DNA of 64,000 nucleotides from Rhodospirillaceae bacterium (GTDB lineage: Bacteria; Pseudomonadota; Alphaproteobacteria; Kiloniellales; DSM-21159), in assembly GCA_006969625.1 (NCBI GenBank), contig CP030885.1:3483430-3547429 (forward strand). Direction: 5' to 3'. The notes beneath the pieces were generated by a model, which searched no databases, had not been told where the DNA came from, and was given only the letters and a program-made list of their open reading frames with translations. This document shows positions 20,029 to 28,253 of the stretch, one piece after another (the first letter of the stretch is position 1; the number at the start of each line of letters is the position of its first letter). A program made the position numbers and the translations under genes.

Positions 20029-20640
20029 CTACCCCACCACCTCGTAGCCGAAGCGGCCGGCGCGGCCCTTGAGCCAATCCCACAGGCTCTCGGCGAAGGC
20101 GCGCGCGACGATCAGGTCGAACGTCGGCGCCGTAGAGCGCAGATGCAGGGTCACCGCAACGTGGCCGAGCATGGTGGCGGCGCAGGCGCCGGGGCCGAAG
20201 ACTTCGGGCGCCAGATCGATCCCGGTGCCGAAGGCCAGCAGTTCGCGCGCCTTCGGACCGCCGAGGCGGATCAGCGTGCGGCCGTGCGACTGGTCGACGA
20301 CCGCAGCGGCATCGCCCAGCAGTTCGCGCAGCTCGGCATGGAGCGCGCCCTCGGCCCGGTCCTCCGCGAGGCAGAGCAGCGTGTCCGGGGCGACATGCAG
20401 CAGGCGCACCGTCTCGCCGGCACCCCGGTTGGGCTTCGGCATCTCCCCGTAGGCTTTCTTCACGCGGCGGGACAGGGTGACCGATTTGCCGCGACGCGCC
20501 TCGACGCCGACGATCGAGACCGGGCCGGGCACCTCAAGCGTGATGCCGACATCGCCCTCGACCTCGTGTCGCTCGGGCAGGGCGAGGCCGGCGAGCGGGC
20601 CGAGCCGGCGGGCGGTGGGATCCGTGCTGGCCTCAGGCAT
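20029..20640 (-). CDS. soxG: Sarcosine oxidase gamma subunit
   Basis: 203 residues, the smallest folate-fold-like subunit of heterotetrameric sarcosine oxidase. It is recognisable from the moderately conserved pattern ITLEVPGPVSIVGVEARRG near 33, LLHVAPDTLLCLAED near 80, and a C-terminal TFDLIVARAFAESLWDWL. The start at 20640 overlaps the soxA stop by 8 bases, so translation is coupled. Role: completes the complex that oxidatively demethylates sarcosine to glycine, passing the methylene group to tetrahydrofolate. Last gene of soxBDAG. Confidence 0.88.
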   Translation of the reverse strand: MPEASTDPTARRLGPLAGLALPERHEVEGDVGITLEVPGPVSIVGVEARRGKSVTLSRRVKKAYGEMPKPNRGAGETVRLLHVAPDTLLCLAEDRAEGALHAELRELLGDAAAVVDQSHGRTLIRLGGPKARELLAFGTGIDLAPEVFGPGACAATMLGHVAVTLHLRSTAPTFDLIVARAFAESLWDWLKGRAGRFGYEVVG

Positions 20641-23587
20641 GCAAGCGCTCGTGCTCCGGGTCGACGAAGACCGGGTCGCAGACCAGCCCGGTATACAGCC
20701 CCTCGCGCAGGGGGTCGTAGACGACCAGTTCTTCGCCGATGCGCGCGCGCCCGCGCTTCAGGAAGGCGAGCGCAAGATACGACTCCAGGGTCGGCGAGTA
20801 GCAGCTCGAGGCGATCCAACCCTGGTCCGCCTCGACCGAGGGCGTATCGCCCGCCGTCAGCAGATGCGCGCCGGCGCGCAGCTTGCCGCCGGCGACCGGC
20901 TTGAGCCCGACCAGCACGGGCCGCTCCGGGTCCTCGAAGGCTTCCCGCCGGCACATGGCGCGACCGATATAGTCCTTCTTGCTCGACAGCAACTTGCCAA
21001 GGCCCAGGTCCTGCGCCGTGGTGCGGCCGTCCAGCTCGGCGCCGGCCGGGTGGCCCTTTTCGATGCGCATGGTCGAAAGCGCCTCGCCGCCGTAAGGCGC
21101 GATCCCGAACGCCGCACCGCAGCGCATCAGGCCCTCGGCCAGCTCCTCGCTGTAGTCGGCCGGCACCGCGATCTCATAGGCGAGTTCGCCGGAGAAGGAG
21201 ATACGGAAGACGCGCGCCGGAATGCCGCCCAAGACCGTGGTCTCGGCGGCGGCGAGAAACGGAAAGGCCGCGTTCGAGACGTCGAGCCCGTCGACCAGCT
21301 TGGCCAGCACCGCGCGCGCCTGCGGTCCGGCCAGGGCGATCTGACCCCACTGGTCGGTGACGCTGGCCACCTGCACGTCCAGCTCCGGCCAGAGCGCCTG
21401 CAGACAGAACTCCAGGTGCGCCATGACGCCGGCGGCGTTCGCCGTGGTCGTGGTCATCAGGTAATGCCGCTCGCCCAGCCGGCTGGTGGTGCCGTCGTCG
21501 TAGACGAAGCCGTCCTCGCGCAGCATCAGGCCGTAACGCGCCTTGCCGACCGGCAGGGTCTTCCAGCCGTTGCAGTAGACGCGGTTGAGGAACTCGGCGG
21601 CGTCCGGCCCCTGCACGTCGATCTTGCCGAGGGTCGAGACGTCGCAGATGCCGACCCGGCCGCGCACGGTCTTCACCTCGCGGCACATCGCGGCGAACCA
21701 GTCCTCCTCCCCGCGCGCGTAGTGCGAGGGCCGCATCCAGGCCCCCGCCTCGATCATCGCCGCGCCCTGGCGCAGCATCCAACGGTGCAGCGGCGAGCGG
21801 CGCACCGGGCGAAACTCCGGGCCGACGTGCGGCCCGGCCAGCGCACCCAGCGCGACCGGGACGTAGCCGGGGCGGTAGGTCGTGGTGCCTACCTCGGGGA
21901 TCGGCCGGCCGGTGACCTCGGCCAGGATGGCGAGCCCGTTGACGCCCGAGGTCTTGCCCTGGTCGGTCGCCATGCCGAGCGTGGTGTAGCGCTTCATCAT
22001 CTCGACCGAACGGTAGCCCTCGGCAGCGGCCAGCGGGATGTCCGTCACCGTCACGTCGTTCTGGAAGTCGACGAAGGCCTTGCCTTTGGACTCTTTGATC
22101 CACCAGAGCGGCGTGACCTCGCTCGCCTCCTCCGGGCAGGCCGGCGCCGTCACCTGGGGCACCGGCTTGCCCAGCTCGGTACCGATCGCCGCCACGGCCT
22201 CCAGCGCCGAGGCGAAGCAGGCCGGTGTCGAAAGGTGCCCCGCCGCCGCGCCGGCGACGCGGAAGGCATCCCCGGTCTCGCCGGGCACGAAGGCCGCCAA
22301 ATCGTCGCGCCAGACGGGCTTGGTCCCGCGATGGCAGGTGAGATGCACGGTGGGGTTCCAGCCGCCCGCCATCAGCAGCGCATCGCAGTCCAGCGCGATG
22401 CTGCGTCCGTGCGCCTTGTCGAGCAGTTGGGCGCCCGCCAGCCCGCGCCCGCCGCGGGTGGAGGTCACCACCGTGTGGCGGTAGACGGGCGCCTCGATCC
22501 CGGCCGGGGCCTCGCCGTCGCGGCGTGGGTCGATCACCGCAGCGAGCCGGACGCCCGCCGCCTGCAGGTCGCGCGCCACCTGGTAGCCGCTGTCGGCCGT
22601 CGCGAAGACCGCCACCCTCCGTCCGGGCGCCACGCCGTAGCGCAGCGCCAGCGACTGGCCGGCCGAGGCCAGCATGACGCCGGGCCGGTCGTTGCCGCCG
22701 AACACCAGCGGGCGCTCCTCGGCGCCGGCGCAGAGCAGCGCGCGCCGCGCGTGGATGCGCCAATAGATCAGGCGCGGCAGGTGCGTCGGCGGGGCGAGCA
22801 AGTGGTCGGCCACCCGCTCCAGCGCGCCGAAGAGGTTGCCGTCGTACCAGCCGAACACCGTGGTGCGCGGCATGACCCGCACGTTCGGCGCCGAGCGCAG
22901 CTCCGCCAGCACCTTGTCGCGCCAGATCAGCGGCTCGTCCTCGTCCAGTGGCGCGCGGCGCGCCAGCAGCCGGCCGCCCGCCTCCGGCTGGTCGTCGGCG
23001 AGGATCACCCGCAGCCCGGCGCGCACCGCCGCCAGCGCCGCGATCAGGCCGGCCGGCCCGGCGCCGACGACCAGCAGGTCGCAGTGCAGCGTACCCTTTT
23101 CGTAGGTGTCGGGATCGGCCGCGTGGGTGGCGCGGCCCAGGCCGGCGGCGCGGCGAATCAGCGGTTCGTAGACCCGCTCCCAGAAGGCCGCCGGCCACAT
23201 GAAGGTCTTGTAGTAGAAGCCGGCCGGCAGCAGCGGCGACAGCAGGCCGTTGACCGCGCCAATGTCGAAGCCGCGCGAAGGCCAGGCGTTCTGGCTGCGC
23301 GCCTCCAGCCCCTCGTAGAGCTCGACCGTGGTGGCGCGGGTGTTCGGCTCGCGTCGCGCGCCGCCGCGCAATTCGACCAGCGCATTGGGCTCCGCCGGCC
23401 CATCTGTCAGCAGGCCGCGCGGGCGGTGATATTTGAAGCTGCGGCCGAGCAGGCGCACGCCGTTGGCGGTCAGCGCCGAGGCCAGGGTGTCGCCAGGATG
23501 GCCGCCGTAGGTCTCGCCGTCGAAACGGAAGGCGAGACGCCTGCTGCGGTCGATGCGCCCGCCGCCATCTAGCCGGTAGCCGCTCAC
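20633..23587 (-). CDS. soxA: Sarcosine oxidase alpha subunit
   Basis: 984-residue subunit. The N-terminal region (about 1-110) has the [2Fe-2S]-ferredoxin-like fold of this family without iron cysteines (GETYGGHPGDTLASALTANG). A NAD-binding Rossmann region follows (CDLLVVGAGPAGLIAALAAV near 170-190). The C-terminal half (about 590-980) is a GcvT-like folate-binding domain with VGICDVSTLGKIDVQGPDAAEFLNR near 640 and MRIEKGHPAGAELDGRTTAQDLGLG near 850. The GTG start at 23587 overlaps the soxD stop (GTGA). The frame continues upstream but only through soxD. Catalyses sarcosine demethylation with SoxB. Length matches the family. Confidence 0.95.
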   Translation of the reverse strand: MSGYRLDGGGRIDRSRRLAFRFDGETYGGHPGDTLASALTANGVRLLGRSFKYHRPRGLLTDGPAEPNALVELRGGARREPNTRATTVELYEGLEARSQNAWPSRGFDIGAVNGLLSPLLPAGFYYKTFMWPAAFWERVYEPLIRRAAGLGRATHAADPDTYEKGTLHCDLLVVGAGPAGLIAALAAVRAGLRVILADDQPEAGGRLLARRAPLDEDEPLIWRDKVLAELRSAPNVRVMPRTTVFGWYDGNLFGALERVADHLLAPPTHLPRLIYWRIHARRALLCAGAEERPLVFGGNDRPGVMLASAGQSLALRYGVAPGRRVAVFATADSGYQVARDLQAAGVRLAAVIDPRRDGEAPAGIEAPVYRHTVVTSTRGGRGLAGAQLLDKAHGRSIALDCDALLMAGGWNPTVHLTCHRGTKPVWRDDLAAFVPGETGDAFRVAGAAAGHLSTPACFASALEAVAAIGTELGKPVPQVTAPACPEEASEVTPLWWIKESKGKAFVDFQNDVTVTDIPLAAAEGYRSVEMMKRYTTLGMATDQGKTSGVNGLAILAEVTGRPIPEVGTTTYRPGYVPVALGALAGPHVGPEFRPVRRSPLHRWMLRQGAAMIEAGAWMRPSHYARGEEDWFAAMCREVKTVRGRVGICDVSTLGKIDVQGPDAAEFLNRVYCNGWKTLPVGKARYGLMLREDGFVYDDGTTSRLGERHYLMTTTTANAAGVMAHLEFCLQALWPELDVQVASVTDQWGQIALAGPQARAVLAKLVDGLDVSNAAFPFLAAAETTVLGGIPARVFRISFSGELAYEIAVPADYSEELAEGLMRCGAAFGIAPYGGEALSTMRIEKGHPAGAELDGRTTAQDLGLGKLLSSKKDYIGRAMCRREAFEDPERPVLVGLKPVAGGKLRAGAHLLTAGDTPSVEADQGWIASSCYSPTLESYLALAFLKRGRARIGEELVVYDPLREGLYTGLVCDPVFVDPEHERLHA

Positions 23588-23871
23588 GGCTCCCCCTTCT
23601 CCGGCGCTGTCTGCTTGGCCAGCCGCGCCGGCTCGACCGCGGCGATGTCGTGCGTCGTGGTATCGCGGGTCACCACCAGCCACTGCCGGCAGCCGCCGAC
23701 GTGGTGCCAATACTCCCGGTGCGCGCCGCGCGGGTTGGCGCGCAGGTAGACGTAGTCGTACCACGCCTCCGGATCGCCGGCCGGATCGGCCGGCCGCACC
23801 GGCGCGGCATCGCCCAGAACGCCGAACTCCTCGCTCGGGCGGTCGCCGCAGAAGGGGCAGGTGACGATCAC
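23584..23871 (-). CDS. soxD: Sarcosine oxidase delta subunit
   Basis: 95 residues with the zinc-binding pattern of SoxD: CPFCGDRPSEEFGVLGDA at residues 5-22, then YLRANPRGAHREYWHHVGGCRQWLVV near 42-67, supplying two N-terminal cysteines, a histidine cluster and a later cysteine as ligands. GTG start at 23871. It sits between soxB (12-base gap) and soxA (4-base overlap), the conserved order. Confidence 0.95.
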   Translation of the reverse strand: MIVTCPFCGDRPSEEFGVLGDAAPVRPADPAGDPEAWYDYVYLRANPRGAHREYWHHVGGCRQWLVVTRDTTTHDIAAVEPARLAKQTAPEKGEP

Positions 23872-23883
23872 GGCAGCCGGCTC

Positions 23884-25134
23884 CTAATGCACGTTCGGGC
23901 GGGCGCCGCCGCCCTTTTCGTCGATCACCCGGCCGCTGCGGAAGCGGTCGAGCCGGAACTTGGCGTTCAGCGCATGGGGCTCGTCGCGCGCGATCGTGTG
24001 CGCGAAGCACCAGCCGGAGGCCGGGGTCGCCTTGAAGCCGCCGTAGCACCAGCCGCAATTCAGGTAGAGCCCCTCGACCGGCGTGGTGTCGATGATCGGG
24101 CTGCCGTCCATCGACATGTCCATGACGCCGCCCCAGGAGCGCAGCAGGCGCAGCCGCGACAGGCCGGGGATCATCGCCACGCCGGCCTCCACCACATGCT
24201 CGACGGTCGGCAGGTTGCCGCGCTGGGCGTAGGAGTTGTAGCCGTCGATGTCGCCGCCGAACACCAGGCCGCCCTTGTCCGACTGGCTGACGTAGAAGTG
24301 GCCGGCGCCGTAGGTCACCACCTGGTCGATGTAGGGCTTGATCGCCTCGCTGACGAAGGCCTGCAGCACGTGACTCTCGATGGGCAGCTTGAGGCCGGCC
24401 ATCGCCGCGGTGCGCGAGGAGTTGCCGGCGGTGGCGAGCGCCAGCTTCCTGCAGGCGATCCGGCCGCGTGTGGTCTCGACGCCGGTGACCCGGCCGTTCT
24501 CGACGGAGATGCCGGTGACCTCGCAGTGTTGGAGGATGTCGACGCCGCGCCGGTCGGCGCCGCGCGCGTAGCCCCAGGCGACGGCATCGTGGCGCACCGT
24601 GCCGCCGCGGCGCTGCAGCAGGCCGCCCTGGATCGGAAAGCGAGCGTTGTCGAAGTCAAGGAAAGGCACCAGCGCGCGCACCTGGTCGCGGTCCAGCAGC
24701 TCGGCGTCGATGCCGTGCAGGCGCATCGCCGTGCCGCGCCGGGCGAAGGCGTCGCGCTGGGCGTCGGAGTGGTAGAGGTTCAGCACGCCGCGCTGGCTGA
24801 CCATGGCGTTGAAGTTGAGATCCTGCTCCAGCCCCTCCCAGAGCTGCATCGACTTCTCGTAGAACTGCACGTTGCCGTCGAGCAGGTAGTTCGAGCGCAC
24901 GATGGTGGTGTTGCGCCCGACGTTGCCGGAGCCGAGGTAGCCCTTCTCCAGCACCGCGACGTTCGCGATGCCGTGTTCCTTGGCCAGGTAATAGGCGGTC
25001 GCCAGGCCGTGCGCGCCGCCGCCGACGATCACCACGTCGTAGACCGGCTTCGGCTCCGGCGTGCGCCAGGCGGGCGCGACGGCGGCCAGGCCCTCGAAGG
25101 CCTGCTTCAAAACGGAGTGCCAGCCGTAGCGCAT
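23884..25134 (-). CDS. soxB: Sarcosine oxidase beta subunit
   Basis: 416-residue flavin subunit of the DAO superfamily. It has the FAD Rossmann motif YDVVIVGGGAHGLATAYYLA near 29-48, then the LEKGYLGSGNVGRNTTIVRSNYL stretch near 62-84. The histidine/arginine region that anchors FMN is typical of tetrameric sarcosine oxidase, and a C-terminal LNCGWCYGGFKATPASGWC motif is present near 325. It oxidises sarcosine and makes hydrogen peroxide. First gene of soxBDAG; the LysR gene is divergent 114 bases upstream, so the operator between them probably controls both. Confidence 0.95.
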   Translation of the reverse strand: MRYGWHSVLKQAFEGLAAVAPAWRTPEPKPVYDVVIVGGGAHGLATAYYLAKEHGIANVAVLEKGYLGSGNVGRNTTIVRSNYLLDGNVQFYEKSMQLWEGLEQDLNFNAMVSQRGVLNLYHSDAQRDAFARRGTAMRLHGIDAELLDRDQVRALVPFLDFDNARFPIQGGLLQRRGGTVRHDAVAWGYARGADRRGVDILQHCEVTGISVENGRVTGVETTRGRIACRKLALATAGNSSRTAAMAGLKLPIESHVLQAFVSEAIKPYIDQVVTYGAGHFYVSQSDKGGLVFGGDIDGYNSYAQRGNLPTVEHVVEAGVAMIPGLSRLRLLRSWGGVMDMSMDGSPIIDTTPVEGLYLNCGWCYGGFKATPASGWCFAHTIARDEPHALNAKFRLDRFRSGRVIDEKGGGARPNVH

Positions 25135-25202
25135 GCGGGACCATCCGGCCTCGAAGGTTCACCCGCCTTCCTAAACCCGCCCGGCAGCCGCGCGGAAGAC
25201 TG

Positions 25203-25235
25203 AAGCGAAATTGCAGTCGGTCTGCAGCTTTGCTT
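25203..25235. promoter_or_regulatory. 33-bp dyad in the soxB-lysR intergenic region (candidate LysR operator)
   Basis: The arms AAGCGAAATTGCAG (25203-25216) and CTGCAGCTTTGCTT (25222-25235) are inverted repeats matching at 11 of 14 positions, with a perfect core TGCAG-TCGGT-CTGCA. The dyad ends 13 bases before the LysR start and about 70 bases from soxB. Position and symmetry fit a LysR-type binding site. Confidence 0.5.
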
Positions 25236-25248
25236 ATCCTAAGGTCCC

Positions 25249-26205
25249 ATGAACCTGCACAGCCTGAAGGTCTTCGCCGCCGTCGTCGAGGCCGGCGCCA
25301 TGAGCCGGGCCGCCGCCCGGCTCGGCCTCAGCCAGTCCGCCGTCTCCCAGGCGGTCAAGGCGTTGGAAGCCAGCCTGGAGGCCGAGCTGCTGGACCGCAG
25401 CCGGAAGCCGATGCGCCCGACCTCGGCGGGCGAGGCGCTGTTCCGCGAGAGCGCCGGCCTGCTGGCCGATGCCGAGCGGCTGCGCTCCCTGGTCGGGCGG
25501 GCGGCCGGCCGCGGCCTGCCGCGCCTACAGGTGGCGCTGGTCGACTCGATCTGCGCCGCCGTCGGACCGGGGCTGGTGCCGGTGCTCGACGGCCTGGCGC
25601 GGGTCTGGTCGCTGCAGGCCGGGCTCAGTCACGAGATCCTGGAGTCGATGCTGGAGCGCGCGCTCGACCTGGCGGTGGTCTCCGAGCCGGCGGTGCCGGC
25701 CGCGCCGGAACTCACCCGCTGGGAGGTCTGCCGCGAGACCTACCTGCTGGCGGTGCCGAAAAGCTACGGCGGGCCGCTCGACCGGCTCGACCGCCTCTGC
25801 GCCGAGGTCGACCTGATCCGCTACTCGGCCCGCTCGGCGATCGGCCAGCAGGTCGAGCGCCACCTGCGCCGCCTGCGCCTCGCGCCGCCGCGCCGCATGG
25901 AGTTCGACGACGCCGAGCCGACCCTGGCGATGGTGGCGGCGGCGCGTGGCTTTGCCGTCACCACGCCGCTCTGCGTGCTGCAGGGCCAGACCTGGCTGCC
26001 GAAGCTCCGCCTCGCCCCGCTGCCCGGCCCGGCGCTGACCAAGGCCTTCGTCCTGGTCGCTCGGGCCGGCGCCGCCGAGACGGAGGGCGAGGCCCTGGCC
26101 GCCGCCTGCCGCCGGGTCCTGCGCGACACGGTCGGCCCCCGCCTCGCAGCCCTCTCGCCGTTGCTGGCCGAGCGCCTGGCGGTCGCCGGCGCGGGACACG
26201 ACTGA
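25249..26205 (+). CDS. LysR-family transcriptional regulator
   Basis: 318 residues. The N-terminal winged helix-turn-helix (residues 1-60) reads LKVFAAVVEAGAMSRAAARL then GLSQSAVSQAVKALEASL, a textbook LysR DNA-binding domain. A linker helix and a substrate-binding-like effector domain follow to the C-terminus. It is transcribed divergently from soxB with a 33-bp dyad between them, so it is the likely regulator of soxBDAG. The effector (sarcosine, glycine betaine or another) is not predictable. The IS481 element lies 75 bases downstream without disturbing the gene. Confidence 0.9.
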   Translation: MNLHSLKVFAAVVEAGAMSRAAARLGLSQSAVSQAVKALEASLEAELLDRSRKPMRPTSAGEALFRESAGLLADAERLRSLVGRAAGRGLPRLQVALVDSICAAVGPGLVPVLDGLARVWSLQAGLSHEILESMLERALDLAVVSEPAVPAAPELTRWEVCRETYLLAVPKSYGGPLDRLDRLCAEVDLIRYSARSAIGQQVERHLRRLRLAPPRRMEFDDAEPTLAMVAAARGFAVTTPLCVLQGQTWLPKLRLAPLPGPALTKAFVLVARAGAAETEGEALAAACRRVLRDTVGPRLAALSPLLAERLAVAGAGHD

Positions 26206-26216
26206 CGAAGGAAAAG

Positions 26217-26246
26217 CGCCGCACCGCCCGGTGAGGCGATGCGGCG
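26217..26246 (+). terminator. Hairpin after the lysR gene (candidate terminator)
   Basis: CGCCGCA pairs with TGCGGCG, then after one C-A mismatch CGCC pairs with GGCG, around a 6-base loop. It lies 12 bases after the LysR stop. There is no T tract. Confidence 0.4.
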
Positions 26247-26275
26247 ACGGCCTTGAGGGAGGAGGCGCGAGAGGT

Positions 26276-27226
26276 CTAGCTGTTCGGTGCCGGCATGTGG
26301 TGGCGCGGATCGCCCTTGAACCGTTCTGGCTCGTCGGTCCAGCATTTGACGATGTGCTCGTAGGGCGTTCGGCCGCGTAGGGTCTTGAGGCGGCGTGCGA
26401 AGTTGTAGGCCGCGACGAAGTCGGCGAGGTGCTGGCGGAGCTGGTCGTGGCTGTCGTAGTGGTAGCGCTTGACGGTCGCCTCCTTGATCGTCCGGTTCCT
26501 CCGCTCGAGCTGTCCGTTGGTCCACGGGTGGTTCACCTTCGTCAGGCGGTGCTCGATGCCATGCTCGACGCAGGCGATGCCGAAGGCGTGCCGGAAGGCG
26601 TAGCGATCTTGCTTGCGGTTGGCGAACTGGACGCCGTTGTCGGTGAGCACCGTGTGGACCCTATAGGGCAACGCCTGGATGACCTCGCGGAGGAAGGCGG
26701 CCGCGGCCATCTTTCCGGCCTTCGGGACCAGCTTTGCGAAGGCGAACTTGCTGGTGCGGTCGATGGCGACGAACATCCAGAGCTTGCCGTCCTCGGTGCG
26801 CAGCTCGGCGATGTCGATGTGCAGGTAGCCGATGGGGTAGCGCTGGAACCTGGACCGCTTCGGCCTGTCGCCTTCGATCTCCGGTAGGCGGCTGATGTCG
26901 TGGCGCTGGAAGAGCCGGTGCAGCGCGGATCGGCTGAGATGCGGGATCGAGGCCTGGAGCGCATACAGACAGTCGTCCAACGGCAGCAGCGTATGTCGAC
27001 GAAAGGCCACGCACATCGCTTCCTCCTCGGGGCTGAGAACCGAGGAGCGCACCTCCTTCGGCCCCATTCGCGCGTCCTCCACGGTAGACCGCTTGCGCCA
27101 CTTGCGGACCGTCTTCTCGTTGAGCCCATACCGCTCGGCTAGCTCCGAGACCGAAGCTTGCGATCGCTGTATTGCCGCTCGGACGGCCTGCGTGGTCGTG
27201 GCGCTCCCGTGAACAACCTCGCCCAT
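26276..27226 (-). CDS. IS481-family DDE transposase
   Basis: 316 residues. An N-terminal helix-turn-helix (VSELAERYGLNEKTVRKWRK, near 26-45) is followed by a retroviral-integrase-type core. The core shows the catalytic acids at YLHIDIAEL near 135, VLTDNGVQF near 195 and NGQLERRNRTIKEA near 240. The C-terminus has the family tail FARRLKTLRGRTPYEHI. A GGAGGGGG ribosome site precedes the ATG at 27226. The frame looks intact. The TAG stop (26278-26276) lies in the flanking CTAG rather than inside the element, so the insertion site supplies the stop codon. Confidence 0.92.
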   Translation of the reverse strand: MGEVVHGSATTTQAVRAAIQRSQASVSELAERYGLNEKTVRKWRKRSTVEDARMGPKEVRSSVLSPEEEAMCVAFRRHTLLPLDDCLYALQASIPHLSRSALHRLFQRHDISRLPEIEGDRPKRSRFQRYPIGYLHIDIAELRTEDGKLWMFVAIDRTSKFAFAKLVPKAGKMAAAAFLREVIQALPYRVHTVLTDNGVQFANRKQDRYAFRHAFGIACVEHGIEHRLTKVNHPWTNGQLERRNRTIKEATVKRYHYDSHDQLRQHLADFVAAYNFARRLKTLRGRTPYEHIVKCWTDEPERFKGDPRHHMPAPNS

Positions 27227-27283
27227 AGCTCGTCCCCCTCCATGTTGGATGGCAACCTACCATCACACCACGGGACTAAACAC
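26280..27283 (-). mobile_element. IS481-family insertion sequence
   Basis: About 1004 bases flanked on both sides by CTAG (26276-26279 and 27284-27287). Ends: left TGTTCGGTGCCG, right (minus strand) TGTTTAGTCCCG, matching at 9 of 12. A CTAG core target is known for IS481 relatives. The flanking bases outside CTAG differ between the two sides, so the duplication is 4 bases or the copy has recombined. Exact ends are inferred by eye. One transposase gene fills the element. Confidence 0.75.
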
Positions 27284-27284
27284 C

Positions 27285-27344
27285 TAGAGCGCGATCGTCA
27301 CGGGTGGAAGCGGATCCGCTTCCACCCGTGACGATCGCGCTCTA
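27285..27344. repeat. Perfect 60-bp palindrome
   Basis: The two 30-base arms are exact reverse complements with no loop; the centre is GGATCC at 27312-27317. Each arm begins TAGAGCGCGATCGTC and continues ACGGGTGGAAGCGGA. The left end overlaps the CTAG bordering the IS481 element. The arms share their plan with the palindrome at 27355-27419, so both belong to one repeat family. Confidence 0.9.
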
Positions 27345-27354
27345 ACTCCATGAA

Positions 27355-27419
27355 TAGATCAGGATTCACGTCTTGGATGGGATCGCCAAAGCGATTCCAT
27401 CCAAGACGATCCTGCTCTA
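27355..27419. repeat. Imperfect 65-bp palindrome of the same family
   Basis: The left arm (27355-27386) and right arm (27391-27419) are inverted copies with two mismatches and a 3-base insertion in the left arm, separated by the loop CAAA. The right arm read outward begins TAGAGCAGGATCGTC, then TTGGATGGAATCGC, matching the arm plan of the 60-bp palindrome. The terminal TA is also the insertion point of the adjacent IS5-family element. Confidence 0.85.
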
Positions 27420-28253
27420 GGCCATACACTCATAAAAGTCTTTGAGCGACGCGGCGTGGCATGATTCACCATGGCAAAGGAGATTTGCCATGGCGAACTA
27501 CGCGCTGACGGATTTCGAGTGGTCGGTGATCCAACCCCTGCTGCCGAACAAGCCGCGCGGGGTTCCGCGGGTCGACGACCGGCGGGTTCTGAACGGGATC
27601 TTTTGGGTGTTGCGCACGGGCGCGCCATGGCGCGCTCTGCCCAAGGATTTCGGCCCCTACACGACCTGCTACAACCGCTTCGTGCGGTGGCGCAAGGCCG
27701 GCGTGTTCGACCGGATTATGGCTGCGGTCACAGAAGCTTACGACGGCGAGGTGCAGATGATCGACACCACCTCGGTGCGCGTTCATCAGCACGCGGCGAA
27801 CGCAAAAAAAGCCACCCGGATCGCTGTATGGGCCGCTCGCGCGGCGGCCTGACCACCAAGGTGCACGCGCTCACCGACGCGCGCGGCTTGCCGCTGATCC
27901 TCACCCTGAGCCCGGGACAGGCGGGCGATTGCCCCGGCGCCGCCGACCTGCTCGACCGCCTGCAGCCGGGCACGATCGTGCTGGCGGACAAGGCCTACGA
28001 CGCCGACTGGCTGCGACGGGCCATCGAGGCGGCCGGCGCCGCCCCCAACATCCCGACGATGCCGCACCGCAAGTGGAAACCCTGCTTCAGCCCGCGACTC
28101 TACCGCCAGCGCAACCGCATCGAGCGATTCTTCAACCGCATCAAACACTTCCGCCGCGTCGCCACGCGCTACGAAAAACACGCCGCCAACTACCTCGCCA
28201 TGCTCAAGCTCGCCGCCATCCAAATCGGGCTGCAAACTTACGAGTCCATGGCC
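27420..28253 (+). mobile_element. IS5-family (IS427-group-like) insertion sequence, copy A
   Basis: 834 bases. The terminal inverted repeats are GGCCATACACTCATAA at the left and GGCCATGGACTCGTAA (reverse complement) at the right, matching at 13 of 16. A TA dinucleotide flanks both ends (27418-27419 and 28254-28255), the expected target duplication. The element carries one transposase in two overlapping frames. The TA at its right end is shared with the second IS5-like element. Confidence 0.82.
27469..27493 (+). promoter_or_regulatory. Hairpin presenting the ribosome site of the copy-A transposase
   Basis: CCATGGCAAA (27469-27478) and TTTGCCATGG (27484-27493) are perfect 10-bp inverted repeats around the loop GGAGA, which is the Shine-Dalgarno sequence. 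The start codon (27490-27492) lies in the 3' arm. The fold would expose the ribosome site but bury the ATG. Confidence 0.65.
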
